This document shows positions 1-5,747 of a stretch of DNA of 6,045 nt, piece by piece (position 1 is the first letter of the stretch; each line of letters begins with the position of its first letter). This DNA is from Treponema sp. (GTDB taxonomy: Bacteria; Spirochaetota; Spirochaetia; Treponematales; Breznakiellaceae). Below the pieces are notes generated by a model. That model was not told the origin of the DNA and did no database searches. It worked only from the letters and a program-made list of their open reading frames with translations. Location of the stretch: assembly GCA_031279925.1 (NCBI GenBank), contig JAITHQ010000056.1:1-6045 (forward strand), given 5' to 3'. Position numbers and translations under genes: made by a program.

Positions 1-381
1 TATGTGGCGCATGTGGGGAACGGGGAGCGGTTCAGCCGGTCATCGCCGGTGAGTAACTATCTGGGATTGGTTCCCCGGCTGGAGTATTCGGGGACGATAC
101 GGCGGCAGGGGCATATCACGAAGCGTGGAAACGGGTATGTGCGGTCGCTGCTGTACCAATCGGCGTGGATACTGGTACGGACGAAGAAGGGGGAAGCGTT
201 GCGGGAACGGTTTATAGTTATGACGAAGACGAAAGGGAAAAAGCAGTCGATAAGGGCGATAGCGCGGCGGTTAACGGAACTGTTATATTCGCTGTTGAGA
301 AACAAAACGGTCTATGAAGAGCGGCCCTGGCAGGGAGGGAACTCTGGCGGGCGCATGGCAGAGGAGGCGTTAAGCGCGTGA
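1..381 (+). CDS. IS110/IS1111-family transposase, C-terminal part (cut by window edge)
   Basis: This is the C-terminal catalytic part (Transposase_20 / IS116-IS110-IS902 domain) of an IS110-type serine/DEDD recombinase. The reading frame is open from base 1, so the N-terminal RuvC-like DEDD half lies outside the window. The family signature is clear: a block beginning SNYLGLVP, then EYSG with the family's conserved serine (residue 29 counting from the GTG at base 4), then GHITKRGN and the helix that follows. Further on, a basic segment (KTKGKKQSIRAIARRL) and LLYSLLRNKTVYEE match the usual tail of these proteins. It ends with TGA at 379-381. In this family the protein acts on DNA together with an element-encoded guide RNA; that is family knowledge, not seen here. 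Whether the element is intact cannot be judged. Confidence in the family is high and in functionality low. Confidence 0.9.
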   Translation, partial: YVAHVGNGERFSRSSPVSNYLGLVPRLEYSGTIRRQGHITKRGNGYVRSLLYQSAWILVRTKKGEALRERFIVMTKTKGKKQSIRAIARRLTELLYSLLRNKTVYEERPWQGGNSGGRMAEEALSA

Positions 382-490
382 ATCCGGGCCGGGTCCCGCC
401 GCCAATGCGTTGCACTGATAACCCGCCCTACTGGGCAGGGCAAATATTTACATGCGGTTGTCTGCCTGCAAAACTACGAATTGGTAAGAG

Positions 491-509
491 CCCGAAAATC
501 GGGGTTTTT
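491..509 (+). terminator. Possible rho-independent terminator downstream of the transposase
   Basis: A perfect five-pair stem CCCGA / TCGGG (491-495 and 499-503) with an AAA loop is followed by G and five T residues. The stem is short, so it is a weak terminator by itself. It overlaps a second possible hairpin (505-530) that would compete for the T-run. Confidence 0.4.
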
Positions 510-530
510 GTGGTCTATTGACCGCAAAAA
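505..530. repeat. Hairpin with a competing alternative partner
   Basis: TTTTTGTGGTC (505-515) can pair with GACCGCAAAAA (520-530) around a TATT loop, with a single G-T wobble. Part of the same left arm, TTGTGGT (508-514), is also perfectly complementary to ACCACAA (531-537). The two foldings are therefore mutually exclusive. The whole is framed by AGAGCC (487-492) and GGCTCT (546-551). Confidence 0.5.
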
Positions 531-647
531 ACCACAATTTGAACAGGCTCTAAGGCAGCCGTTCTAAAATCTGATACTTTGGAACAGCCTCATCATTCAA
601 TTTTTTGGTATTTTATTTTCGCTTAATATGCCAGTCCCATAATTCCG

Positions 648-716
648 GTGGCGTTTATATCAGGAAACAAGCGGTATGGACACATAGGGATGGCGGTATT
701 ATTCTTTAGTGTATGA
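648..716 (+). pseudogene. Possible frameshifted signal-peptide segment or short leader ORF of the phosphatase
   Basis: A short frame from GTG 648 (in-frame stop upstream at 624-626) encodes 22 residues: a basic stretch (NKRYGHIG) and then a hydrophobic run MAVLFFSV before TGA 714-716. The TGA overlaps the phosphatase ATG (713) as ATGA. One added base near 713 would join it as FSVMTTTFAC, giving a basic, hydrophobic, cysteine-ended lipoprotein-like signal. It could instead be a translationally coupled leader peptide, or chance. No Shine-Dalgarno sequence is evident at GTG 648. Confidence 0.35.
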
Positions 717-1489
717 CTACCACATTTGCCTGCGAAACAGAAAGCCCTGCGCCAAATGAGGGCAAGCGCAAACCGGGAAGCCTGCTTCCCATAGAAGGCG
801 CGTACAATATCCGGGACATGGGCGGCTACCGGACGGCGGGTGGAAAAACAGTCCGCTGGGACACGGTGTTCAGATCCGGCGATCTGAACAAGTTGACCAA
901 AAATGATGCGGCGTATCTTGAGGCTCTGGGAATTAAAACTGTTGTGGATTTCCGTTCCCGGTCCGAGAAAGACGAAGCGCCGGACACTCCCCTTGCTACA
1001 GTAACGGAAACAGTGGAACTGCCGATTGATACCGGGAACGTCATGGATTACGCAAGCATGGTGCAGGCAACGGCGGAACAAAACGAAAATGCTCTGGTTA
1101 AGGCCAACAGGTATTTTTTCCGCAACTGCCGGAACGAGTACAAGACCTTGTTCAGTAATCTTCAGGATGCAGCCAAACTTCCGCTTCTGTTTCATTGTTC
1201 GGCGGGCAAGGATCGGGCAGGGCTGGCGGCGGCGCTGTTTTTGTCCTGCCTTGGGGTAGACCGGGAAACGGTTATTGCCGATTATCTGCTTTCCGGCGGC
1301 TATGTCGCGGAAAAATATGCCTCCATTGTAAGCCATGCTCCCCAGCTTGCCCCGCTTTTCACCGTTAAGCGTAAATACATTGAAGCCGCCTTTGACGCTA
1401 TCGAGAATGAATTTATAACTGTCGAAGCATATCTGGCCGGACAACTAAATGTTGATCTGTCCAAAATGAAAGAACTCTATTTGCAGTAG
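713..1489 (+). CDS. Tyrosine/dual-specificity protein phosphatase (Y_phosphatase3 family)
   Basis: A 258-residue cysteine phosphatase that hydrolyses phosphotyrosine and possibly other phosphoesters. The N-terminal family block NIRDMGGYRT lies at residues 32-41, followed by a conserved VDFRS (78-82). The active-site loop HCSAGKDR is at 161-168, with nucleophile Cys162 and Arg168. The C-terminal helices include ADYLLS (189-194) and YIEAAF (222-227). Lys166 and Asp167 in the loop are typical of the PtpB/LipA-like branch, some of whose members also act on phosphoinositides; substrate use here is unknown. The length fits the family. ATG 713 is the first start because an in-frame TAG lies at 707-709, but there is no good Shine-Dalgarno sequence. 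The N-terminus MTTTFAC looks like the end of a lipoprotein signal whose hydrophobic part sits in another frame upstream (see findings). No operon partner is close. Confidence 0.9.
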   Translation: MTTTFACETESPAPNEGKRKPGSLLPIEGAYNIRDMGGYRTAGGKTVRWDTVFRSGDLNKLTKNDAAYLEALGIKTVVDFRSRSEKDEAPDTPLATVTETVELPIDTGNVMDYASMVQATAEQNENALVKANRYFFRNCRNEYKTLFSNLQDAAKLPLLFHCSAGKDRAGLAAALFLSCLGVDRETVIADYLLSGGYVAEKYASIVSHAPQLAPLFTVKRKYIEAAFDAIENEFITVEAYLAGQLNVDLSKMKELYLQ

Positions 1490-1547
1490 CAGCGGCGTCC
1501 GAGCACAGCGGCTGCATTTTCAGGCAGGGCCAGCGCATATAAATTTA

Positions 1548-1580
1548 TAATTCCTTATGGGATAAGGAATTAGCTTTTTT
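1548..1580 (+). terminator. AT-rich hairpin plus T-run, probable terminator of the phosphatase gene
   Basis: TAATTCCTTAT (1548-1558) pairs perfectly with ATAAGGAATTA (1562-1572) around a GGG loop: an eleven-pair stem. It is followed by GC and six T residues to 1580. It lies about 60 bases past the phosphatase stop, inside the MITE-like element, so the element may have supplied a terminator. Confidence 0.55.
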
Positions 1581-1603
1581 AGACTATTTTACTCATGATT
1601 TTG

Positions 1604-1627
1604 TAATTCCTTACAGGATAAGGAGAT
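1604..1627. repeat. Second, diverged copy of the TAATTCCTTA...GGATAAGGA hairpin
   Basis: TAATTCCTTA at 1604-1613 and GGATAAGGA at 1616-1624 repeat the 1548-1572 hairpin at a spacing of 56 bases, with changes in the loop (CA for TG) and the right arm. TCCTTA / TAAGGA can still form a short stem. No T-run follows. Confidence 0.55.
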
Positions 1628-1698
1628 ACGATTTTATATGCGCTGGCCCTGCATTTTCAGGCGTATACCATTTTACGAATGTATATTAATATTACCTT

Positions 1699-4600
1699 AT
1701 GCCGCTTATCGCCGATCTGCATATCCATTCCCGGTATTCACGGGCCACCAGTTCCCGGCTTACTCCTGCGTATCTTGACCGCTGGGCGCGGATCAAGGGG
1801 ATCGGCCTTGTGGGCAGCGGCGACTGCACCCACCCCCAATGGCTTTCGGAATTGCGGGAAAATCTGGATGATGCGGAGCCAGGCCTTTTTGTACTAAAGG
1901 ATTCCGTCCGCGCCGGGTTTGACGGCGGGCCTGCCCGCGCGGAAGAACTGCCCCAGCCGCTGGAGGCCGGCGGCGAATGGCCGGGTGGAACGCCGGATAA
2001 TATTCCCCGCTTTGTATTAACCGGGGAAATCAGTACCATTTACAAACGTGGCGGCAAAACCCGCAAGGTGCATCACGTGGTGATTCTGCCCGGTTTCAGG
2101 GCAGCCGCCGCTTTTCAGACCAGGCTTGAACGCCTTGGCAACATTGCCTCTGACGGGCGGCCCATTCTTGGGCTGGATTCCCGCGATCTTCTTTCCCTGC
2201 TGCTTGAAGCCGATCAAAGTTCCCTGCTTGTTCCCGCCCATATCTGGACTCCGTGGTTTTCGGCATTAGGCGCAAAATCGGGCTTTGATTCCATCGAAGA
2301 ATGTTACGGTGATCTTGCCTCGTTTATTCCCGCTGTAGAAACGGGCCTTTCCTCCGACCCGCCGATGAATTGGGCGCTTGCATCGCTTGACCCTTACTCG
2401 ATTATTTCCAATTCCGACGCCCATTCACCGGATAAGCTGGGACGCGAAGCGACGATCTTTAACATGGAACTTTCCTGGCCTGCACTGTGCGGGGCAATGC
2501 GGGGCGGGGTTCTTGCTACCATCGAATTTTTTCCCCAGGAGGGAAAGTACCACTACGACGGCCACCGCAAATGCGGCGTCTGCATAACGCCTGCGGAAGC
2601 GGCGGAACGGAAGGATGAGCTTACAGCTAACGGTGAAATTCTGTGCCCGGTCTGCGGCAGGGCCTTAACCAGAGGCGTTATGGGCCGGGTGCTGGAACTT
2701 GCCGGCCGGCCCCTTGCCGCTCCTGGCCCTGACGCCGCCGGTAAGCGCCGCCCCTTTCATTCGCTTATTCCGCTGAGGGAGATTCTGGGCGAGCTTTTAA
2801 AAACCGGCCCTGCTTCAAAAAAAGTTGACGCGGCATATTGCGGCCTTATCGAAAAAACCGGGGGCGAATTTGCGCTGCTTATGCACATGGACTTAGCCGC
2901 CATTGGCCGGCTTAAAATCCAGGGGCTTTCCGGGGAACTGCTTGCCTGTGCCATTGGCCGGATGCGGCGGGGCGAGGTATCGATAAGTCCCGGCTATGAC
3001 GGCGAGTACGGCGTTGTGCGGGTGTTCCCGCCCGGAGAGCGGATTGAAGGTTCAGGCGGAAGGCTTTTTGAAGACGATGCGTTGAATCATTCCGGCAATT
3101 CGCCCGCGCCGGGCGGCGCCGGCATAAAAATTACACATAACAAAAAACCGCTTGCCGGGGAAAAAGGTCCAGGGGGCGTTGCGGGGGTAAAACCCCCGCT
3201 GAGGGGGGCGCCGGAGGACTTGACGCGAAGCGGCAAGGCCAGAGGCAGGGGGGAGGCTTCCCCCCTTATGATACACACATTCGATTCCGTTCAGGAAGAA
3301 ATTATCAATTATCAGGGACTGCGGACTCTGATCATTGCCGGGCCGGGAACCGGCAAAACTGCGGTGCTGGCCGCGCGGATTGCCCGTCTTATAAGCAAGG
3401 GGCCAAAAGCGGAATCGATTCTTGCCTTGAGTTTTACTGTTAAAGCCGCCGCTGAACTGCGGGAGCGGATTGGAACGATGTCCGGCGGGGAACGAAATTG
3501 CGGCGCTGTAAGCGCAAGTACTTTTCATTCGTTTTGCTGTTCAACGCTGCGGGAACAGGCCGATGCGGCGGGGCTTTCCGCCGGTTTTGGAATTATTGGC
3601 GAAGCTGAGCGGGAAGAGCTGCTGCGGGAATTGTGCGGGCAGTCCGGGGGGAAGGCCGCTCCAAAGGCGGGAAAGCTGGGGAGCTACATTGAAGAGCGGA
3701 AACGTTTTTTGCTGCTTCCCGGCGAATCGCGGCCAAAGGCCGCCGGGGAAATAATCGATTCCCTTGGAACGCTGTTCCCCGTTCCGCAGCCTGAGCCGGA
3801 ACTGGAAAGTCTTTATTTCCAATACCGCAGCCGCCTGCGCGAAAAAGGTCTTTTGGATTACGAAGACCTGGTTGCGGGAACGGCGCGGCTTTTTTCCGCC
3901 CAAAAAAATGTTCTTGCTGAATACCGGCGGCGCTTTCGCCATATTTTTGTTGACGAGTACCAGGATATAAACCTTGGCCAGTATGCGCTGCTGCGGCTTT
4001 TGGCGGACGATGGCGAAGACGAAGCTCCGGCGCTGTGGGTCATTGGGGACCCCAATCAGGCGATCTACGGTTTTCGCGGTTCGGACAAACGATTTATTGA
4101 CCGTTTCCTGTTTGACTACCCCGGCGCCCGGCATTTTGAACTTGCAAAAAGTTTCCGCTGCGCTGATCCGATTATCAGCGCGGCAGGGCGTCTTGCCGGA
4201 TATTCCCTGCAAGGAACCGCAAGGCCCGTTGACCTGTACCGCTTTGAGTACGCAAGCGACAAATCCGAGGCGGAAGGCATTGCCCGCGCCGTTTCCCGTC
4301 TTATCGGCGGCGCAAGTTTTTTTGCCAGGGACAGCGGCGATGCCGGTGCGGAAAGCATGGACCTCTGGTCAGGCGGCGGCGGGTATGCCGATACAGCGGC
4401 CCCCGGTGACTGCGCCGTTTTGATCCGGGCCGCAGCCTTTGCCGCGCCTGCAGCCAAGGCGCTTAAAGATCATGGTATTCCGTTTACGTTGACCGGCGCA
4501 CAGCCCTGGTGGGAAGATGATCCGTTCAGGCCTTTTTTAAACCGGCTTCGTACCAGTGCGAATAGGGAACAAGAATTTGAAAGTGAAAAGGAAAACCCCG

Positions 4601-5031
4601 CCCTGGAGCGGCTTTTTGAACTTGCGAATTTTTTGGGCGGTGTGCATCCTTTGCTTGACGCGCTTGCAACCAGCGATGCAGGCGCTATTCCCGATTTCCG
4701 GCGCGAGGGTGTCAGCATAATGACCATGCATGCATCCAAAGGGCTGGAATTTGATCATGTTTTTGTACTTGGCCTGGAGGACGGCGTTTTGCCCTTTACC
4801 CTTTACGGGGACGAAAGCCCTGAACGTATTGAAGAAGAGCGCCGTCTGCTCTATGTCGCCATGACCAGGGCGAGGATCGGCCTGCATCTCTCGTGGGCGC
4901 GTTCACGGAATTTTAAAGGAAGAATGTTAACCGGCGCGCCCAGCCGTTTCCTTGCGGAACTGGAAAATATTATTCCGCTGGCGGAGGGCATGAAGCCCAA
5001 AAAGAAAACCGCTCAATTGAATTTGTTTTAG
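1699..5031 (+). CDS. Endonuclease Q-like PHP nuclease fused to a UvrD/Rep-type helicase
   Basis: A 1110-residue two-enzyme protein. Residues 1-445 match endonuclease Q (TIGR00375-like), which nicks DNA 5' of deaminated bases and abasic sites. They show the PHP metal ligand HIH (8-10), D42 and H45 in GDCTHP, E110 in TGEIS, H125-H126, H181 in PAHIWTPWF and D240/H242 in SDAH. The family block GKYHYDGHRKC (282-292) leads into a C292-C295/C316-C319 zinc finger, and SPGYDGEYG (430-438) closes the domain. Residues 446-523 are a Gly/Pro/Arg-rich linker. Residues 524-1110 are a superfamily 1A helicase: Walker A GPGTGKT (548-554), STFHSFC (607-613), Walker B DEYQD (752-756), GDPNQAIYGFRG (783-794), SFR (818-820), TMHASKGLEFD (1009-1019) and YVAMTRAR (1052-1059). 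The C-terminus is QLNLF, a sliding-clamp motif. ATG 1699 is the only start, as TAA lies at 1687-1689; Shine-Dalgarno support is weak. All catalytic motifs look intact. Joint repair action is inferred. Confidence 0.93.
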   Translation: MPLIADLHIHSRYSRATSSRLTPAYLDRWARIKGIGLVGSGDCTHPQWLSELRENLDDAEPGLFVLKDSVRAGFDGGPARAEELPQPLEAGGEWPGGTPDNIPRFVLTGEISTIYKRGGKTRKVHHVVILPGFRAAAAFQTRLERLGNIASDGRPILGLDSRDLLSLLLEADQSSLLVPAHIWTPWFSALGAKSGFDSIEECYGDLASFIPAVETGLSSDPPMNWALASLDPYSIISNSDAHSPDKLGREATIFNMELSWPALCGAMRGGVLATIEFFPQEGKYHYDGHRKCGVCITPAEAAERKDELTANGEILCPVCGRALTRGVMGRVLELAGRPLAAPGPDAAGKRRPFHSLIPLREILGELLKTGPASKKVDAAYCGLIEKTGGEFALLMHMDLAAIGRLKIQGLSGELLACAIGRMRRGEVSISPGYDGEYGVVRVFPPGERIEGSGGRLFEDDALNHSGNSPAPGGAGIKITHNKKPLAGEKGPGGVAGVKPPLRGAPEDLTRSGKARGRGEASPLMIHTFDSVQEEIINYQGLRTLIIAGPGTGKTAVLAARIARLISKGPKAESILALSFTVKAAAELRERIGTMSGGERNCGAVSASTFHSFCCSTLREQADAAGLSAGFGIIGEAEREELLRELCGQSGGKAAPKAGKLGSYIEERKRFLLLPGESRPKAAGEIIDSLGTLFPVPQPEPELESLYFQYRSRLREKGLLDYEDLVAGTARLFSAQKNVLAEYRRRFRHIFVDEYQDINLGQYALLRLLADDGEDEAPALWVIGDPNQAIYGFRGSDKRFIDRFLFDYPGARHFELAKSFRCADPIISAAGRLAGYSLQGTARPVDLYRFEYASDKSEAEGIARAVSRLIGGASFFARDSGDAGAESMDLWSGGGGYADTAAPGDCAVLIRAAAFAAPAAKALKDHGIPFTLTGAQPWWEDDPFRPFLNRLRTSANREQEFESEKENPALERLFELANFLGGVHPLLDALATSDAGAIPDFRREGVSIMTMHASKGLEFDHVFVLGLEDGVLPFTLYGDESPERIEEERRLLYVAMTRARIGLHLSWARSRNFKGRMLTGAPSRFLAELENIIPLAEGMKPKKKTAQLNLF
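3171..3267. repeat. G-run hairpin DNA inside the nuclease-helicase linker, intergenic-repeat-like
   Basis: Within the coding linker there are two perfect GC hairpins. One is GCGGGGGT / ACCCCCGC (3181-3188, 3192-3199, loop AAA); the other is GGGGGGA / TCCCCCC (3248-3254, 3259-3265, loop GGCT). The related words AGGGGGCG (3171-3178) and GGGGGGCG (3203-3210) flank the first. The encoded residues are low-complexity and show no family conservation I recognise. The DNA resembles an intergenic repeat that has been read through in frame. Confidence 0.55.
3252..3270 (+). promoter_or_regulatory. Possible internal ribosome binding site and start for a free helicase
   Basis: GGAGG (3252-3256) lies 11 bases ahead of an in-frame ATG (3268-3270), exactly where a stand-alone UvrD-type protein (MIHTFDSVQEE...) would begin. 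The GGAGG is partly inside the 3248-3265 hairpin, so access could depend on folding or on translation through the linker. The site may be a relic of a once separate gene. Confidence 0.35.
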
Positions 5032-5140
5032 TCAGCTTGAGCTGTAAGAGCCTGTAATAAAATGAACAGGCCACCTGGCGTCGAAAAATTCCCCCTAAAG
5101 CCCACACGAAAAATACCGACATATAGATAAGGGTAAATTT
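5032..5140. repeat. Intergenic hairpins between the nuclease-helicase and the next gene
   Basis: CAGCT-TG-AGCTG (5033-5044) starts directly after the stop codon. It is followed by GCCTGT / ACAGGC (5050-5055 and 5066-5071, ten-base loop), which contains the recurring word AGAGCCTGT (5047-5055). Neither hairpin is followed by a T-run, so termination is uncertain. No well-spaced promoter was found before the next gene, although TATAGA occurs at 5122-5127. Confidence 0.5.
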
Positions 5141-5665
5141 GTGCAAGACGGCATGGAACTAAGAGAACTGGATTACACTCTGGCGGAATTGCGGGAAGGC
5201 TACAATCAGTGCGTCAGATTAATACGGAAGACATACGATTACCTGGAACAGGTAGGCGTTAAGGAATTCAACAAATACTCAAAATATAAATGGAGTCTGG
5301 ACCGCGAAAAGGGCGCGACCTATGTTTGTGTACGACAGGGCAACAGTCTGATGAAAAAAAGCCTGGTAAAAAGTTCCGGCCTGCTGAATGACGCTGAACT
5401 ATATAAATGGATAGAACGCAAAGACCTTGTTTGCGAAGCCCTGGACGAGGCCAGTGAATATATTAGGGACAAAGTACGCCTTTTAAAACGAAAAATGGAC
5501 GAAGCCATGACCAGCATGGCCGTATACGAGGACAAACTGAACGACTTGGCAGACGAAGTGGAAGAAGTTTGCGAAGAGCCAGACGCCTGCAAGGTGATCC
5601 AGATGACCGGTATTCCGCCGCGATACTGTCCATGGCCCGGTACTCCCGCAGATATTGTAAAGTAA
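5141..5665 (+). CDS. Unrecognised charged, helical protein (174 residues)
   Basis: I do not recognise a family. The protein is soluble-looking, with no signal peptide or membrane segment. It is rich in Glu, Lys, Asp and Leu. Residues 6-40 and 95-146 read as long amphipathic helices, probably coiled coil, flanking a middle part with YVCVRQGNSLMKKSL (61-75) that looks like a small strand-turn unit. The C-terminus has a Cys/Pro-rich tail (C144, C150, and PPRYCPWPGTP at 159-169) that might bind a metal or be disordered. GTG 5141 is preferred over ATG 5153 because AAGGG (5129-5133) sits seven bases before GTG and is too far from the ATG. The stop TAA is followed at once by TAG. It may be expressed alone: the gap to the upstream gene is 109 bases with hairpins. 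Confidence 0.7.
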   Translation: MQDGMELRELDYTLAELREGYNQCVRLIRKTYDYLEQVGVKEFNKYSKYKWSLDREKGATYVCVRQGNSLMKKSLVKSSGLLNDAELYKWIERKDLVCEALDEASEYIRDKVRLLKRKMDEAMTSMAVYEDKLNDLADEVEEVCEEPDACKVIQMTGIPPRYCPWPGTPADIVK

Positions 5666-5670
5666 TAGAG

Positions 5671-5700
5671 GTTGTTGCAAAACTTCAGTTTTGCAACAAC
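5671..5700. terminator. Long perfect hairpin after the 174-residue gene
   Basis: GTTGTTGCAAAACT (5671-5684) and its exact reverse complement (5687-5700) form a fourteen-pair stem with a two-base TC spacer, starting five bases after the TAA. There is no T-run on either strand, so it may be an mRNA 3'-end stabiliser or an insertion-element end rather than a classical terminator. Confidence 0.5.
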
Positions 5701-5714
5701 AACCGCTAAAAAAG

Positions 5715-5746
5715 GCAGTTTTGTAGGCCGTAGGCCGAAAAACTGC
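5715..5746. repeat. Hairpin GCAGTTTT / AAAACTGC with inner GGCC pair
   Basis: GCAGTTTT (5715-5722) pairs with AAAACTGC (5739-5746). Inside, GGCC (5726-5729) and GGCC (5733-5736) can pair around GTA. The form resembles dispersed intergenic repeats. Confidence 0.5.
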
Positions 5747-5747
5747 A

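Larger units (their letters stand above)
382..712. other. Non-coding gap after the transposase, hairpin-rich, probable insertion-sequence end
   Basis: No convincing gene is seen in these 331 bases. The left part probably still belongs to the IS110-type element, whose right end I cannot place. Visible structures are a small GCCC-TACT-GGGC hairpin at 425-436, a terminator-like hairpin at 491-509, a TTTTTGTGGTC/GACCGCAAAAA hairpin at 505-530, and an outer AGAGCC/GGCTCT pair at 487-492 and 546-551 that encloses them. From about 585 the DNA turns AT-rich and would be the place for a promoter of the phosphatase gene, but I find no well-spaced -35/-10 pair. Confidence 0.6.
1512..1662. mobile_element. 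MITE-like element with 20-base perfect inverted repeats and flanking direct repeats
   Basis: Bases 1524-1543 (beginning GCAGGGCCAGCG) are the perfect reverse complement of 1633-1652, leaving 89 bases between them. The direct repeat CTGCATTTTCAGGC occurs at 1512-1525 and 1649-1662, overlapping the outer edges of the inverted repeats. This is consistent with a target duplication of about 12 bases around a roughly 129-base element. The inside is AT-rich, unlike the GC-rich genes on either side, and too small to encode a transposase. It contains two related hairpins (1548-1572 and about 1604-1627). A structured RNA or a large palindromic regulatory site is the alternative. The family is not identified. 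Confidence 0.65.

Noticed and set aside
605..629. TTGGTA ... TAATAT as a promoter for the phosphatase
   Set aside because: The spacer is only about 13 bases, too short for a standard housekeeping sigma-factor promoter.
623..1444. A 273-residue open frame on the minus strand
   Set aside because: It lies antisense over the phosphatase, whose active-site motifs are unmistakable; the minus product has no recognisable domain and looks like a codon-bias shadow.
1548..1627. Two spaced palindromic repeats resembling a minimal CRISPR array
   Set aside because: Only two copies, the second diverged, with a roughly 31-base interval, and both enclosed in a larger inverted repeat; a MITE-like element explains them better.
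1638..1640. ATG preceded by AAGGAG (1620-1625) as a start for the nuclease-helicase
   Set aside because: It is in a different frame from the gene, and a TAA at 1687-1689 closes the true frame upstream of ATG 1699; the SD-like string is part of the repeat.
3541..4212. A 223-residue open frame on the minus strand
   Set aside because: Antisense to the helicase motifs; Arg/Lys/Phe-rich composition with no known domain, consistent with a shadow of a GC-biased gene.
3974..4423. A 149-residue open frame on the plus strand in a second frame
   Set aside because: Fully inside the helicase region in another frame, rich in Ala/Arg/Pro with no family features or start signal.
3268..5031. Separate UvrD gene instead of a fusion
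   Set aside because: No stop codon or frame change separates it from the nuclease part, so the fusion is the primary reading; an internal start is kept only as a possibility.
5122..5127. TATAGA as a promoter -10 box for the 174-residue gene
   Set aside because: Transcription from it would start too close to the gene to include the AAGGG ribosome site, and no -35 element is suitably placed.
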